In this document: piece after piece, positions 32,319-40,361 of the stretch
Numbering within the stretch: position 1 is the first letter of the stretch
Layout of the letters: each line of letters begins with the position of its first letter
Assembly (NCBI GenBank): GCA_963813975.1
Contig: CAWFAP010000008.1
Span: 682,001 to 746,000, forward strand
Direction of reading: 5' to 3'
DNA: 64,000 nt
From: RYN-230 sp963813975
GTDB lineage: Bacteria; Actinomycetota; Actinomycetes; Streptosporangiales; Streptosporangiaceae
The notes under the pieces: generated by a model
Databases searched by the model: none
What the model was told of the DNA's origin: nothing
The model's input: the letters and a program-made list of their open reading frames with translations, nothing else
Made by a program: the position numbers and the translations under genes

Positions 32319-32848
32319 GCCTGCTGTTCCGCCCGGCGGCCGGTCGCCATCCAGACCCCGCTGGTCCCGAACGGCTGGATCGCGTATCCCAGGGTGAACA
32401 GCATCTCGGCGAGCGCCATGTTCATGATCTCCCGTGTGGCTTCACCCGCCGCCTCGCGGGCGGGGTCCAGCGCCAGCAGGTCGTGCACCGCCCAGCTCAC
32501 CATCACCCCGCCCGCGGCCGCCGGATCGGCGCGGACGGGGACCGGCCGCACGCATACGCCGCCGACCCGGCGCTGCGGATCCCAGCCCGCACAGCGGTGC
32601 ACCGCGAAGCCCGCCTCGACCAGCGCCCGGGCGATCTCACGGGCCAGTTCACCGGCCGGGCCGGCCGGGAGCGGCCTGCCGTCCGGGCCGGCCAGCCCGG
32701 AGACCGCCGACGCCAGCTCACTGCACTCGGCCAGCGCCCGGAGAGCGGCCAGATCCTGGGCCCTGCGGGGAGACGCGGGCCCCCGCTCCGCGCCTCCCCT
32801 CCCGGCCGCGCCTCCGGGCGCAATTACCCGCAAATGCCGCTCAATCAT
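32315..32848 (-). CDS. hypothetical protein
   Basis: A 177-residue protein that I do not recognise. It has an Arg/Gly-rich N-terminus, a helical stretch DLAALRALAECSELASAVSGL, an alpha/beta core (LAREIARALVEAGFAVHRCAGWDP and VGGVCVRPVPV, VMVSWAVHDLLALD) and a C-terminal segment MNMALAEMLFTLGYAIQPFGTSGVWMATGR. No signal peptide. The ATG at 32848 has GGAGGGG upstream and is preferred to one 12 codons earlier. It sits between a convergent lipase gene and an HTH regulator, with an AT-rich promoter-like region at 32860-32920. Confidence 0.65.
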   Translation of the reverse strand: MIERHLRVIAPGGAAGRGGAERGPASPRRAQDLAALRALAECSELASAVSGLAGPDGRPLPAGPAGELAREIARALVEAGFAVHRCAGWDPQRRVGGVCVRPVPVRADPAAAGGVMVSWAVHDLLALDPAREAAGEATREIMNMALAEMLFTLGYAIQPFGTSGVWMATGRRAEQQA

Positions 32849-32913
32849 CACAATCACCCCTCCCGCCCCGGAGGAATTAACCATTAACGTGCTTTCTTGA
32901 TCCGTTTTCTACA

Positions 32914-32960
32914 CCCGGATTACAGCCTGCTTCAACAGGCGCCTCATGCGCACATCCGGG
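32914..32960 (-). terminator. nested inverted repeat after the HTH regulator gene
   Basis: Outer arms CCCGGAT (32914-32920) and ATCCGGG (32954-32960) enclose an inner hairpin GCCTG/CAGGC (32925-32929, 32936-32940). It lies 27 bp beyond the stop of the leftward HTH gene and upstream of the hypothetical gene. Confidence 0.45.
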
Positions 32961-32986
32961 TACCATCACCCGCACTTTCCGGTGCG

Positions 32987-33817
32987 TTACGCGAGATCCG
33001 GGTGGCCTTCCGGGAGCATGGCGACCAGGAGCGACAGGCGCGCCGACAGCGCCGTGAATACCACGCTCACGTCCGCCGTCCGGCCGGCGGCCTCCCGTAC
33101 CCGGAGCCGGTAGAGCTTCCGCGGGATTTCCAGATCGTGGCGTTTCCACAGATCCCGGGCCTCCGGGCCGGTGGCCAGGAGCCGGTCAACCAGCACGGCG
33201 AACCGCGGGCTGGCCACGTTCCGCGCGTACTGGTACCTCAGCCCGGCCACGGCCGCCCGCCGGTCGCCGTCCACGTCGGCCAGGATGCGCCGGGCCTCGG
33301 AGCTGAACAGGTACAGGATCAGGTTCTGCTGATCGGGGGGCACCCGGTCGAAGTACTCCCCGACCCAATGGGTCATGGCCGCGTTGCGGGCCAGGATGGT
33401 CCACATCTCGTCGGTGATCGCGGCCGGCGTGGGGTCCAGCCGCCGGACCAGTTCCCGCAGCGCCGGCGGGACCACCGGCGGGCTCCCCGGGACCCCGGCC
33501 TGGCGGGCCGGCATGGGCGGATCGTGACTTAAAGCCAGCACGTGCAGGGCCGAGCGCTGGGCCTCGCTCATGCGCAGCGCGGTGGCGATGGACTCAACCA
33601 GGTGGACGCTCGGATTATCGATCTCGCCACGCTCGAACGAGGCGTAGTAGCGGACACTGATGCCGATCAGGTCGGCGACGTCCTGCTGCCGCAGGCTTCG
33701 GTCGTGCCCCTCCGCGTCGCTTCTGGCCAGCCTGGAGCGGCAGCTCAGCAGGAGGTCGCTGAGTTCGCTGCGCCGTCTCCACGCGGCCTCAGCGGAGTCC
33801 GCCATGCCGGCATTCAC
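32987..33817 (-). CDS. XRE-type HTH regulator with MmyB-like ligand domain
   Basis: A 276-residue regulator. The N-terminal HTH is SLRQQDVADLIGISVRYYASFERGEIDNPS (about 40-70). The C-terminal about 150 residues follow the MmyB-like PAS-type pattern with LVRRLDPTPAAITDEMWTILARNAAM, NLILYLFSSEARRILADVD and RVREAAGRTADVSVVF. MmyB-like proteins bind fatty-acid-like ligands and often control a neighbouring oxidoreductase gene. No such gene is divergent here; the nearest is a winged-helix gene at 33974. The inverted repeat GGAACT-CAC-AGTTCC at 33858 may be its operator. Confidence 0.88.
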   Translation of the reverse strand: MNAGMADSAEAAWRRRSELSDLLLSCRSRLARSDAEGHDRSLRQQDVADLIGISVRYYASFERGEIDNPSVHLVESIATALRMSEAQRSALHVLALSHDPPMPARQAGVPGSPPVVPPALRELVRRLDPTPAAITDEMWTILARNAAMTHWVGEYFDRVPPDQQNLILYLFSSEARRILADVDGDRRAAVAGLRYQYARNVASPRFAVLVDRLLATGPEARDLWKRHDLEIPRKLYRLRVREAAGRTADVSVVFTALSARLSLLVAMLPEGHPDLA

Positions 33818-33857
33818 TATCCAGGGCCAGGTACCGGCCCGGGCCCGCAGCGTGATG

Positions 33858-33872
33858 GGAACTCACAGTTCC
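33858..33872. promoter_or_regulatory. inverted repeat upstream of the HTH regulator
   Basis: GGAACT (33858-33863) and AGTTCC (33867-33872) are perfect 6-bp arms separated by CAC. The site is 41 bp upstream of the HTH start and 102 bp upstream of the divergent winged-helix gene, as expected for an autoregulated repressor. Confidence 0.5.
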
Positions 33873-33973
33873 GGCCTGCCCCCTGCGGCTATGTTTTGCT
33901 GGACGACTATGAGCCGCTCCCAGCCTCGCGATGACCCGTTTCGCACCTGGCCACCGGGACTGGAGGACCGGAC

Positions 33974-34468
33974 TTGCCGTCACAGTACCGGCGGGTGGCG
34001 TGGCGAGGGAAGCGTCCCCCCGCGAATACGGCTCCCGCGAATACGGCTCCTCCGACCATGGCCCGCCCGAAGCTGGCCCGCCCGAAGATGGCAGGGACCG
34101 GCGGGGGACCCGCGGTGAACTGGCCGCGCTTCATGCGCTTCCTAGCCAGCATCAGGGGCCGGTGGGACCTGGCCATCCTGGCCAACCTGGCCGAGGGCGG
34201 CGCCCGCCCCACCGATCTGCTGGACGCGATCAACGAGCAGGCCTCGGACGGGCACCGGCTGACGTGGAAGGTCATGCGCGACCGGCTCCGCCACCTGGAG
34301 GATGCGGGCTACGTGAGCCGTCGTGAAGTGCGGCGGTTCCCGCGGGAGACGCACTACTGGGCCACCGAGTTCGCCCGGCGGCTCGTCGCCGAGCTGGATT
34401 CCCTGGACGCGTGGTACACGGCGAACGCGCCGGCCCCGGAGGGCCCCGGCTACCCCGACGGCCAGTAG
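33974..34468 (+). CDS. winged-helix transcriptional regulator (HxlR-like)
   Basis: A 164-residue protein starting at TTG 33974, about 7 nt after GGAGG. The first about 40 residues are disordered and carry two micro-duplications: ANTAP repeated, and MARPKLARPKMA. The DNA-binding domain follows: RFMRFLASIRGRWDLAILANLAEGGARPTDLLDAI, then LTWKVMRDRLRHLEDAGYVSRREVRRFPRETHYWAT, the recognition helix and beta wing of HxlR/MarR-type proteins. The canonical Cys of redox-sensing HxlR members is absent. Target unknown. Confidence 0.8.
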   Translation: MPSQYRRVAWRGKRPPANTAPANTAPPTMARPKLARPKMAGTGGGPAVNWPRFMRFLASIRGRWDLAILANLAEGGARPTDLLDAINEQASDGHRLTWKVMRDRLRHLEDAGYVSRREVRRFPRETHYWATEFARRLVAELDSLDAWYTANAPAPEGPGYPDGQ

Positions 34469-34822
34469 CGGCCGCCGCGCCCGCCGTCCATCAACGCGGA
34501 GCCACGGGACGGTCAGGCGGCCCCCAATACTCATACGCACTTCAAAGTAATATCAGGACGAGTCGCGGCAAACCGGCTGGCCAGAATGGTCCTGACTGGT
34601 GACATATTCGCCACTGTTCATTACCTTATGGGGATAGACCCCGGGGGGAAGGGCGCAGTGTGCGATACGGCGGGACACGCGCGTGGTTACTATCCGCGGC
34701 GCGCCCGCCGCCACACGCTCGTGGTCACGTCCAGCCTTCGCCGCGCATGGTCGCCACCCCCTCCCTCCCTGACGGAAGCTACCCGGCCAGGAGCTCGGAT
34801 ACATATGCCTAGAGCGTAACAA
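34469..34822. other. 354-bp intergenic region upstream of the diguanylate cyclase
   Basis: No gene found. The left half (34530-34640) is less GC-rich than its surroundings and has arms TCAGGAC and GTCCTGA enclosing about 30 nt (from about 34551). The right end, close to the GGDEF start, has AT-rich promoter-like sequence but no recognisable -35/-10 pair and no known riboswitch core. Confidence 0.4.
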
Positions 34823-36103
34823 ATGGTCGCTCATGCCATTACGATAAGGAATCAGATCGTCGCTTATAGTAATCGGTGGCGAGCCTGGGAACTGCCTGCC
34901 TGGTTACTGGCTTTCATCGCGGCCGTGGTTGCCGCGGACGTGGCCGTGATCGGGGCGTGCGCCGCGGCGACCCGATTCCGGGGCGCGGATCTGGAGCTGG
35001 CCGCGGTCCTGCTGGCCTGCAACCTGCTGACGGTAGAGCTGACCCACAGGGCGGGCGAGCCCGCGGGCCTGGTCAAGGACGTGCACGCGATCTGGGAGCT
35101 GCCGCTCGCCCTGCTGCTGCCGCCCTTGTACGCGCTCCTGGTGCCGATCCCCCGGATGGCCCTGGTGCAGTGGCGGGTCCGGCCCACCCTGGTGTACCGC
35201 CGCGTATTCACCGCCGCGGCGCTGGGCCTGTCCTACGGCGCGGCCTCGCTTGCGTTCCACGTGCTCGAACCGGAGGTCACCGGGGCGGTCCCCGGCCTCC
35301 AGGCCCGGGTGCTGGCCTGGACCCTGGCCGCGGCCGCGTGCGGCGTGCTCAAGTCCGCGGTTAACAAAGTCCTGGTGATGACCGCGGTCAAGGGGGCCGA
35401 CCGGGCCGCCAGCGTGCGCGAGAACCTGTTCACCCGCGAGCCCCTCTTTCACGACGCCGCCGAGCTGTCGGTCGGCGTCATGGTCGCCCACGCGGTCACC
35501 GCCAGCCCGTTCATGGCGCTTGGTGCCCTGCCGTTAGTGGCGCTGCTGCACCGGTCCTTCCGGCATGCCCAGCTGGTCGACGCCTCCCGCATCGATGCCA
35601 AGACGGGCCTGCTCAACGCCGGCACCTGGCTGCGCGAAGCCCAGCTGGAGACCGCGCGGGCGGCCCGGACCCGGGCCCCGCTCGCCGTGGCGATCGCCGA
35701 CATCGATCACTTCAAGAACGTCAACGACACGTTCGGGCACCTGGCCGGGGACGCCGTGCTGGCCGCCATCGCCAGCGCCCTGAACGCGCTGCTGCGCGAC
35801 GGCGATCTCACCGGCCGGTTCGGCGGCGAGGAGTTCTGCATGCTGCTGCCCGGCACCGACGCCACGGAAGCCCGCCAGATCACCGAGCGGCTGCGCGAGA
35901 AGATCTCCCGGATCGTCACGCCGGTCAGCGACGACACCAGCCCGCACGACCCTCTCCGGGTCACGATCTCGATCGGGGTCGCCGCGCTCGGATCCTCCCG
36001 CCGCGACCTTGACGAGCTGCTGGCCGCCGCGGATCATGCCCTCTACCAGGCCAAGCAGACCGGGCGGAACCGGGTGTGCGTGCTGGCCGCCGGCCCCGGC
36101 TGA
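34823..36103 (+). CDS. membrane-bound diguanylate cyclase (GGDEF)
   Basis: A 426-residue protein. Residues about 25-245 form an MHYT/MASE-like sensor region with six or so hydrophobic helices. A linker with DARTGLLN-type sequence (RIDAKTGLLNAGTWLREA) leads into a GGDEF domain. The active-site motif is GGEEF (FGGEEFCMLLPG), and DIDHFKNVNDTFGHLAGD supplies the metal-binding Asp. This should be an active cyclase making c-di-GMP. No RxxD inhibitory site is evident before GGEEF. The ATG at 34823 has no clear Shine-Dalgarno. It converges with the ABC operon. Confidence 0.93.
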   Translation: MVAHAITIRNQIVAYSNRWRAWELPAWLLAFIAAVVAADVAVIGACAAATRFRGADLELAAVLLACNLLTVELTHRAGEPAGLVKDVHAIWELPLALLLPPLYALLVPIPRMALVQWRVRPTLVYRRVFTAAALGLSYGAASLAFHVLEPEVTGAVPGLQARVLAWTLAAAACGVLKSAVNKVLVMTAVKGADRAASVRENLFTREPLFHDAAELSVGVMVAHAVTASPFMALGALPLVALLHRSFRHAQLVDASRIDAKTGLLNAGTWLREAQLETARAARTRAPLAVAIADIDHFKNVNDTFGHLAGDAVLAAIASALNALLRDGDLTGRFGGEEFCMLLPGTDATEARQITERLREKISRIVTPVSDDTSPHDPLRVTISIGVAALGSSRRDLDELLAAADHALYQAKQTGRNRVCVLAAGPG

Positions 36104-36123
36104 CGCCCGGGAGCAGGGTCAGC
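36099..36123. terminator. short hairpin spanning convergent stop codons
   Basis: GCTGAC (36099-36104) and GTCAGC (36118-36123) pair around a 13-nt GC-rich loop. Each arm contains one stop codon (TGA of the cyclase, TGA of the ABC permease on the other strand). Confidence 0.4.
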
Positions 36124-36964
36124 TGGTGATGTCCTTGGTCGCGAAGTGCGCCCAGGACGCGGCCAGGAACACCAGCACGTAGACGCCCTGCACGGCGAAG
36201 CCCCGCTCGATGTTCCGCCAGACGATCGGGTCGCGGAAGAAGTCGATCCAGGCCAGCCAGTACCGGGTGGGCAGGTAGGGGTCGACCGCTGACGCGGCGT
36301 TCAGCGTGACCAGCACCTCGCTGGTGATCAGCGCGGCCAGAGCACCCAGCGCGGCCCCGAGGGCCGAGTCGGTGATCGTGGACAGGAACAGCGCGATCGC
36401 GCCCACGCCCAGCATGGACACCGCGATGAAGGCGACCGCCCCGATCGTCCGCAGCGCGATGTCCGCCGGGCTCAGCCCGCTGCCGGACAGCGAGGTCGCC
36501 GCGATGTTGGACGTGGTCAGGCCGCCGGGCGTGGCGGCGACTGGCTGCGCGCCGAACAGCGCGATCCCGGTCAGGTAGGCCGTCACCGCGACCAGGATCA
36601 CCGCGGACAGCGTGTACACGACCAGCGCGATCAGCTTGGCGGCCAGCAGCCGGGTCCGGCCGACCGGCCGGGCCAGCAGGTAACGCAGGGTGCCCGAGCC
36701 GGCCTCGCCCGCGATGGAGTCGCCGGCCACCACGGCCACCGCCACCGGCAGGAAGATGGGCAGCACGATCGCGAGCGCCGCGGCCGGGTAAAGGGACCCG
36801 CTGGACAGCACCGCGGACAGCAGGGCCGGGCCCTGGCCCGGGGGCGGCGCGAGGTGGGTGACCGCGACGAACACCGCCACGAGCACCGGCAGGCCGCACA
36901 GCAGCACGAGGCTGACCCAGCTGCGCGGGCGGCGCACCAGCTTCACCAGCTCGACACGGATCAT
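36119..36964 (-). CDS. ABC-2 type transporter permease
   Basis: A 281-residue membrane protein with six predicted helices. ELVKLVRRPRSWVSLVLLCGLPVLVAVFVAV begins the first; GDSIAGEAGSGTLRYLLARPVGRTRLLAAKL is the conserved cytoplasmic loop of ABC-2 permeases. The late extracytoplasmic part includes PYLPTRYWLAWIDFFRDPIVW. Its start overlaps the ATPase stop by 4 bp. Substrate unknown. The upstream LolA/RseB-like gene suggests an exporter linked to lipoprotein or envelope stress functions. Confidence 0.9.
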   Translation of the reverse strand: MIRVELVKLVRRPRSWVSLVLLCGLPVLVAVFVAVTHLAPPPGQGPALLSAVLSSGSLYPAAALAIVLPIFLPVAVAVVAGDSIAGEAGSGTLRYLLARPVGRTRLLAAKLIALVVYTLSAVILVAVTAYLTGIALFGAQPVAATPGGLTTSNIAATSLSGSGLSPADIALRTIGAVAFIAVSMLGVGAIALFLSTITDSALGAALGALAALITSEVLVTLNAASAVDPYLPTRYWLAWIDFFRDPIVWRNIERGFAVQGVYVLVFLAASWAHFATKDITS

Positions 36965-37881
36965 GGCCGGTCACCGTCCAGGACGTCGACGCGGTCAGAA
37001 CCGGAGCCGGTCACCGAGAGCACCACGTCCTCCAGTGACCGCCGTTCCGCCGCGATCTCGGTGACCCGCACCCCGTGGGCGACCAGGCGGGAGTTGAGCG
37101 CCGCGGTGTCCGGGTCGGTGACCACCAGCCAGGCCTGGGCCAGCTCGATCTGGCCGTCCAGCACCTCCCGGGCCCGGTCGGTGTCGGGCGTGCGGACGAT
37201 CGAGCGCCCGGTCAGCGCGCGCAGCTTCTCCAGGTCGTCCTGGCGGACCAGCCGGCCGCGGTCCACGATGCCGACCCGGGTGCACAGCTGCTCGACCTCG
37301 CTGAGCTGGTGACTGGACAGGAAGACGGTGGTCCCGGCCGCGTTCAGCTCGATCAGCAGGTCGCGGATCTCCCGGATGCCCTGCGGGTCCAGCCCGTTGG
37401 TCGGCTCGTCGAGGATGAGCAGCTTCGGGGTGCGCAGCAGCGCGGCGGCCAGGCCGAGCCGCTGGCGCATGCCGAGGGAGTACCTCTTGACCGGGCGGTT
37501 GTCGATGCCGCCCAGGCCGACCCGGTCCAGGGTGTCGGCGATCCGGCTGCGCCGGGTCGCGCGGCGGCCCGATTTGCCGGCCGCGTCCATCAGGGCCAGG
37601 TTGGCCCGCCCGGACAGGTGGCCGTACGCGGACGGGCCCTCCACCAGCGATCCGATTGAGGGCAGCACCTCACCGACCCGTTTCGGCACCGGCTGGCCCA
37701 GCACCGTGATCTCGCCGCTGGTCGCGTAGACCAGGCCGAGCAGCATCCGGACCACGGTGGTCTTCCCGGACCCGTTGGGCCCGAGGAAGCCGTACCGGTC
37801 GCCCTCCCGGACGTCCAGGTCAACCTGGTCCACCACGAGCAGGGGCCCATAGCGCTTGGTGAGGCCGCGCGTAACGATCAT
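36961..37881 (-). CDS. ABC transporter ATP-binding protein
   Basis: A 306-residue DrrA/CcmA-type ATPase. Walker A is GPNGSGKTT, the signature region is RYSLGMRQRLGLAAALLR (an SLGMRQR variant of LSGGQ), Walker B is LLILDEPTNGLD and the switch His is in FLSSHQLSEVE. A C-terminal about 80-residue extension is typical of exporters of drugs, antibiotics or lipids. It overlaps both neighbours by ATGA, forming a three-gene unit with the upstream secreted protein and the permease. Confidence 0.93.
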   Translation of the reverse strand: MIVTRGLTKRYGPLLVVDQVDLDVREGDRYGFLGPNGSGKTTVVRMLLGLVYATSGEITVLGQPVPKRVGEVLPSIGSLVEGPSAYGHLSGRANLALMDAAGKSGRRATRRSRIADTLDRVGLGGIDNRPVKRYSLGMRQRLGLAAALLRTPKLLILDEPTNGLDPQGIREIRDLLIELNAAGTTVFLSSHQLSEVEQLCTRVGIVDRGRLVRQDDLEKLRALTGRSIVRTPDTDRAREVLDGQIELAQAWLVVTDPDTAALNSRLVAHGVRVTEIAAERRSLEDVVLSVTGSGSDRVDVLDGDRP

Positions 37882-39134
37882 CGGGAGAACCTGAACCGGT
37901 GCGTCAAGTCGGTGACCAGGGCGCTGGCGGAGTTCTCCAGCACGGCTGGGGTCACCGCACCGGTGAACAGGAACACGGTGTGGTGGAACCCGGCCCGGAC
38001 CATCAGAACGGACAGGAGCGGGGTCCGGATCAGCACGCCGGCCTGCGTCCCGGCCTGGCTGCCTGCCGTCCCGGCCAGGGGCACGCTGCCGGCCCCGGCC
38101 TGGATCGCGGCGTTGAGCGCGTCCGTGCCCACCCCGCGGGGCAGCGGGAGCAGCACGAACCGGGAGAACCCGGTGCCGTAGATCGCCACCCCCGGAGGGC
38201 TGCCCGGCAGCGCAGCGCGGCGCAGCCCGCCCAGCTGGGCCGGGAACGGGGTGGTGTCGCCGTCGCCGTCACCGTCGCCGTTCAGCACCCCGTCCACGTT
38301 CGGCAGGCGGGTGGTGGTGAGCCCGACGTCCGGGGCCGGGTGCGGGATCACCGCGGCCAGGTCCGGCTGGGTCCGGCTCAGCTCCAGGAAGGTGCTGATC
38401 AGCACGGGCTGGCCCGACTGCTGACCGGCGCCGCGGCCGGTGATCTGGACTTCGAGCGGGAGCCCGCTGGCCGGGTCGGCCCAGATGTCCACCGCGCCGA
38501 TCGTGGTGCCGGTCCCGGCCGGGACCAGCCGCAGGCCGGCCGCGTCCACCCCCGCGATCCGGCGGGCCGGCAGCCGGGAGATCCGGTCCGCGCGGCCCGC
38601 GGTGTCCAGCAGCCGCCGGGCCAGTGCGGGCGGCAGCAGGTCCGGAGCCCGCGGCAGCCGCACCGGCTCGGCGCCGGTGACCTGAGTGAGCAGGTTGGTC
38701 CCGTAGTTCCACAGGTAGGTCACCCCGCCATCGGCGTAGGTGTCGCTTTCGCCGGTGCCGGTCACGTCGGCGGCCCGCCAGTACGCCGGGGAGCGGTACC
38801 ACACATACTGGTCGGTGGTGCCGTCCAGCAGCAGGCTCACGTTATGCAGGCCGGGGAGAAGCGGCAGGCCCAGGTTCACCGTGCTCTCGGCATAGCCCTC
38901 GTACGGCACGCCGGCGGAGGCCAGGATGCGGGCCCGCAGGGCCGGCGCGCTGATCGGGGAGGCGGACACCGGGAGCACGGCGATCACCGCCGGGAGCGCG
39001 CACAGCAGGGCGGTCCCGGACGCCACGATGGACCATCTGCGCCACGCACCCCGGCTCACGGAACCAACGTACGTCCCGGCGCCGCCGGGCGCACCGGCGC
39101 GGGCCTCCCGTAAGGTGCCCATAAGACAGCGCAT
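37878..39134 (-). CDS. secreted LolA/RseB-like protein
   Basis: A protein of about 415 residues with a signal peptide or anchor (about 32-58, IVASGTALLCALPAVIAVLPVSASP). The body carries LolA/RseB-like features: SLLLDGTTDQYVWYRSP, LPARRIAGVDAAGLRLVP, VDIWADPASGLPLEVQI and a C-terminal half ending AVLENSASALVTDLTHRF. An Asp/Gly repeat, DGDGDGD, sits in the middle. Start is unsure: ATG 39134 or 39122, neither with a good Shine-Dalgarno. It heads the ABC exporter operon and may sense or carry a lipid or lipoprotein. Confidence 0.75.
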   Translation of the reverse strand: MRCLMGTLREARAGAPGGAGTYVGSVSRGAWRRWSIVASGTALLCALPAVIAVLPVSASPISAPALRARILASAGVPYEGYAESTVNLGLPLLPGLHNVSLLLDGTTDQYVWYRSPAYWRAADVTGTGESDTYADGGVTYLWNYGTNLLTQVTGAEPVRLPRAPDLLPPALARRLLDTAGRADRISRLPARRIAGVDAAGLRLVPAGTGTTIGAVDIWADPASGLPLEVQITGRGAGQQSGQPVLISTFLELSRTQPDLAAVIPHPAPDVGLTTTRLPNVDGVLNGDGDGDGDTTPFPAQLGGLRRAALPGSPPGVAIYGTGFSRFVLLPLPRGVGTDALNAAIQAGAGSVPLAGTAGSQAGTQAGVLIRTPLLSVLMVRAGFHHTVFLFTGAVTPAVLENSASALVTDLTHRFRFSR

Positions 39135-39147
39135 GAGGAGGCGGGCC

Positions 39148-40047
39148 GTGATCCTGGTGACCGGAGCGACCGGAAGGGTCGGTTACCGCCTGCTGGAGGC
39201 GCTGGCTGACGACCAGGCTGAGGCCGTCGCGATGGTCCGGGTGGAAGCCAAGGGCCTGGACCTGCCCGGCCGAGGCGAGAACCTGGTCGGCACGTTCGAT
39301 GACCCGCCTGCCGCGGAGCAGCTGCAGGCCTTCGACCGGGTCTTCCTGCTGAGCCCGTCGAGCGAGACGCAGGCCGAGCTGGAGATCGGCTTCATCGACG
39401 CGCTGATGGCGGCGGGACACCGGCCCCACGTGGTGAAGATGGCCGCGGACGGGTTCCTGGACCCCGGCTGCGACGTGCGCTTCATGCGCAGCCACCGCGA
39501 GATCGCCCGGCACCTGGACGCGACCGGCCTGCCGGTCAGCTACCTGGCCCCCGCACCGTACATGGAGATGCTGCTGCCGGCCGCGACGGCCATCCGCCGG
39601 GAGGCCACGCTGTACGCCCCGGCCGGTCACGGCCGCGTGGGCTTCGTGGCCGCCGCGGACGCCGCCGACGCCGCCGCGCAGCTGCTGACCGGCCCGGTCC
39701 CCCGGGCCGGGGACAACCCGGCCGTGTTCACGCTGACCGGCCCGGATTCCCTCACCTACGCGAACGTGGCCTCCCGGATCTCCGCCGTGTTCGCGCGCCA
39801 GGTGCGTTACGCCGACCAGCCGGAAGACCGGGCCCGGGAGGAGCTGCTGGGTTCGGGCCTGGCCCCCTGGGACGCCGAGGGGATGCTGGAGCTGTTCGCG
39901 TGGATCCGCGCGGGCGGCGCGGGCCAGCTCACCTCGCATGTGCGGGAAGTCACCCGGCACGCCCCCCGGGGCCTGAGCGACTGGCTCGAAGGATCCCGGG
40001 CCGCGTTCCTGGAGCCCCTGCCGGACGGCGCAGCCCCCTCGTACTAG
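39148..40047 (+). CDS. NAD(P)-binding NmrA-like reductase
   Basis: A 299-residue atypical SDR. The start GTG at 39148 follows GAGGAGG. VILVTGATGRVGYRLLEAL gives the GxxGxxG cofactor motif. Further landmarks are FDRVFLLSPSS, HVVKMAADG, LPVSYLAPAPYMEMLLP and FTLTGPDSLTYANVASRISAVFARQV, as in NmrA/HSCARG and azoreductase-like proteins. Such proteins either sense NADP(H) or reduce quinone-like substrates. It diverges from the ABC operon, with the two 5' ends almost touching. Confidence 0.85.
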   Translation: MILVTGATGRVGYRLLEALADDQAEAVAMVRVEAKGLDLPGRGENLVGTFDDPPAAEQLQAFDRVFLLSPSSETQAELEIGFIDALMAAGHRPHVVKMAADGFLDPGCDVRFMRSHREIARHLDATGLPVSYLAPAPYMEMLLPAATAIRREATLYAPAGHGRVGFVAAADAADAAAQLLTGPVPRAGDNPAVFTLTGPDSLTYANVASRISAVFARQVRYADQPEDRAREELLGSGLAPWDAEGMLELFAWIRAGGAGQLTSHVREVTRHAPRGLSDWLEGSRAAFLEPLPDGAAPSY

Positions 40048-40097
40048 CCGGCGGCTCCCGGGCGGGGTAGCCGGTGACCGCCCATGTGTTCCGGCGG

Positions 40098-40197
40098 CTC
40101 TGATCCGGGGGCGGGAAGTCACCGTGGCGATGCACGATCTTCCATTCGCCGTTCTCCCGACCGTGTAGGCGAGGTCCCCGCTGCGGAAGACCTGATC
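40098..40197 (-). pseudogene. remnant of a SnoaL/NTF2-like (DUF4440-type) gene
   Basis: Two pieces in different frames match the end of a SnoaL-like protein: DQVFRSGDLAYTVG (from 40197) and then RENGEWKIVHRHGDFPPPD (to about 40098). In intact family members roughly 20 residues separate these motifs; here they abut with a frame change, and no N-terminal part is found upstream. So the copy has an internal deletion and is truncated. The rest of 40048-40361 shows no gene. Confidence 0.5.
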
Positions 40198-40361
40198 CCG
40201 CGGGTGCTAACGCGCCGGCCCGCTGGTGGCTGGCTCCCTTGGCGGGAGACCCGGGCCGTTCCGGCGGTGCTGGCCGCGTTACTGCCTCCAGTCCCCGCCG
40301 GCCACCGGCGGACTCCGGGGATCCGGCGCAGCCCCGTCCGGCCGCGGTGCAGGATGTCCGC

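Noticed and set aside
34553..34834. Short frames on both strands upstream of the diguanylate cyclase
   Set aside because: No ribosome-binding site, no recognisable domain and arginine/cysteine-rich composition typical of non-coding sequence.
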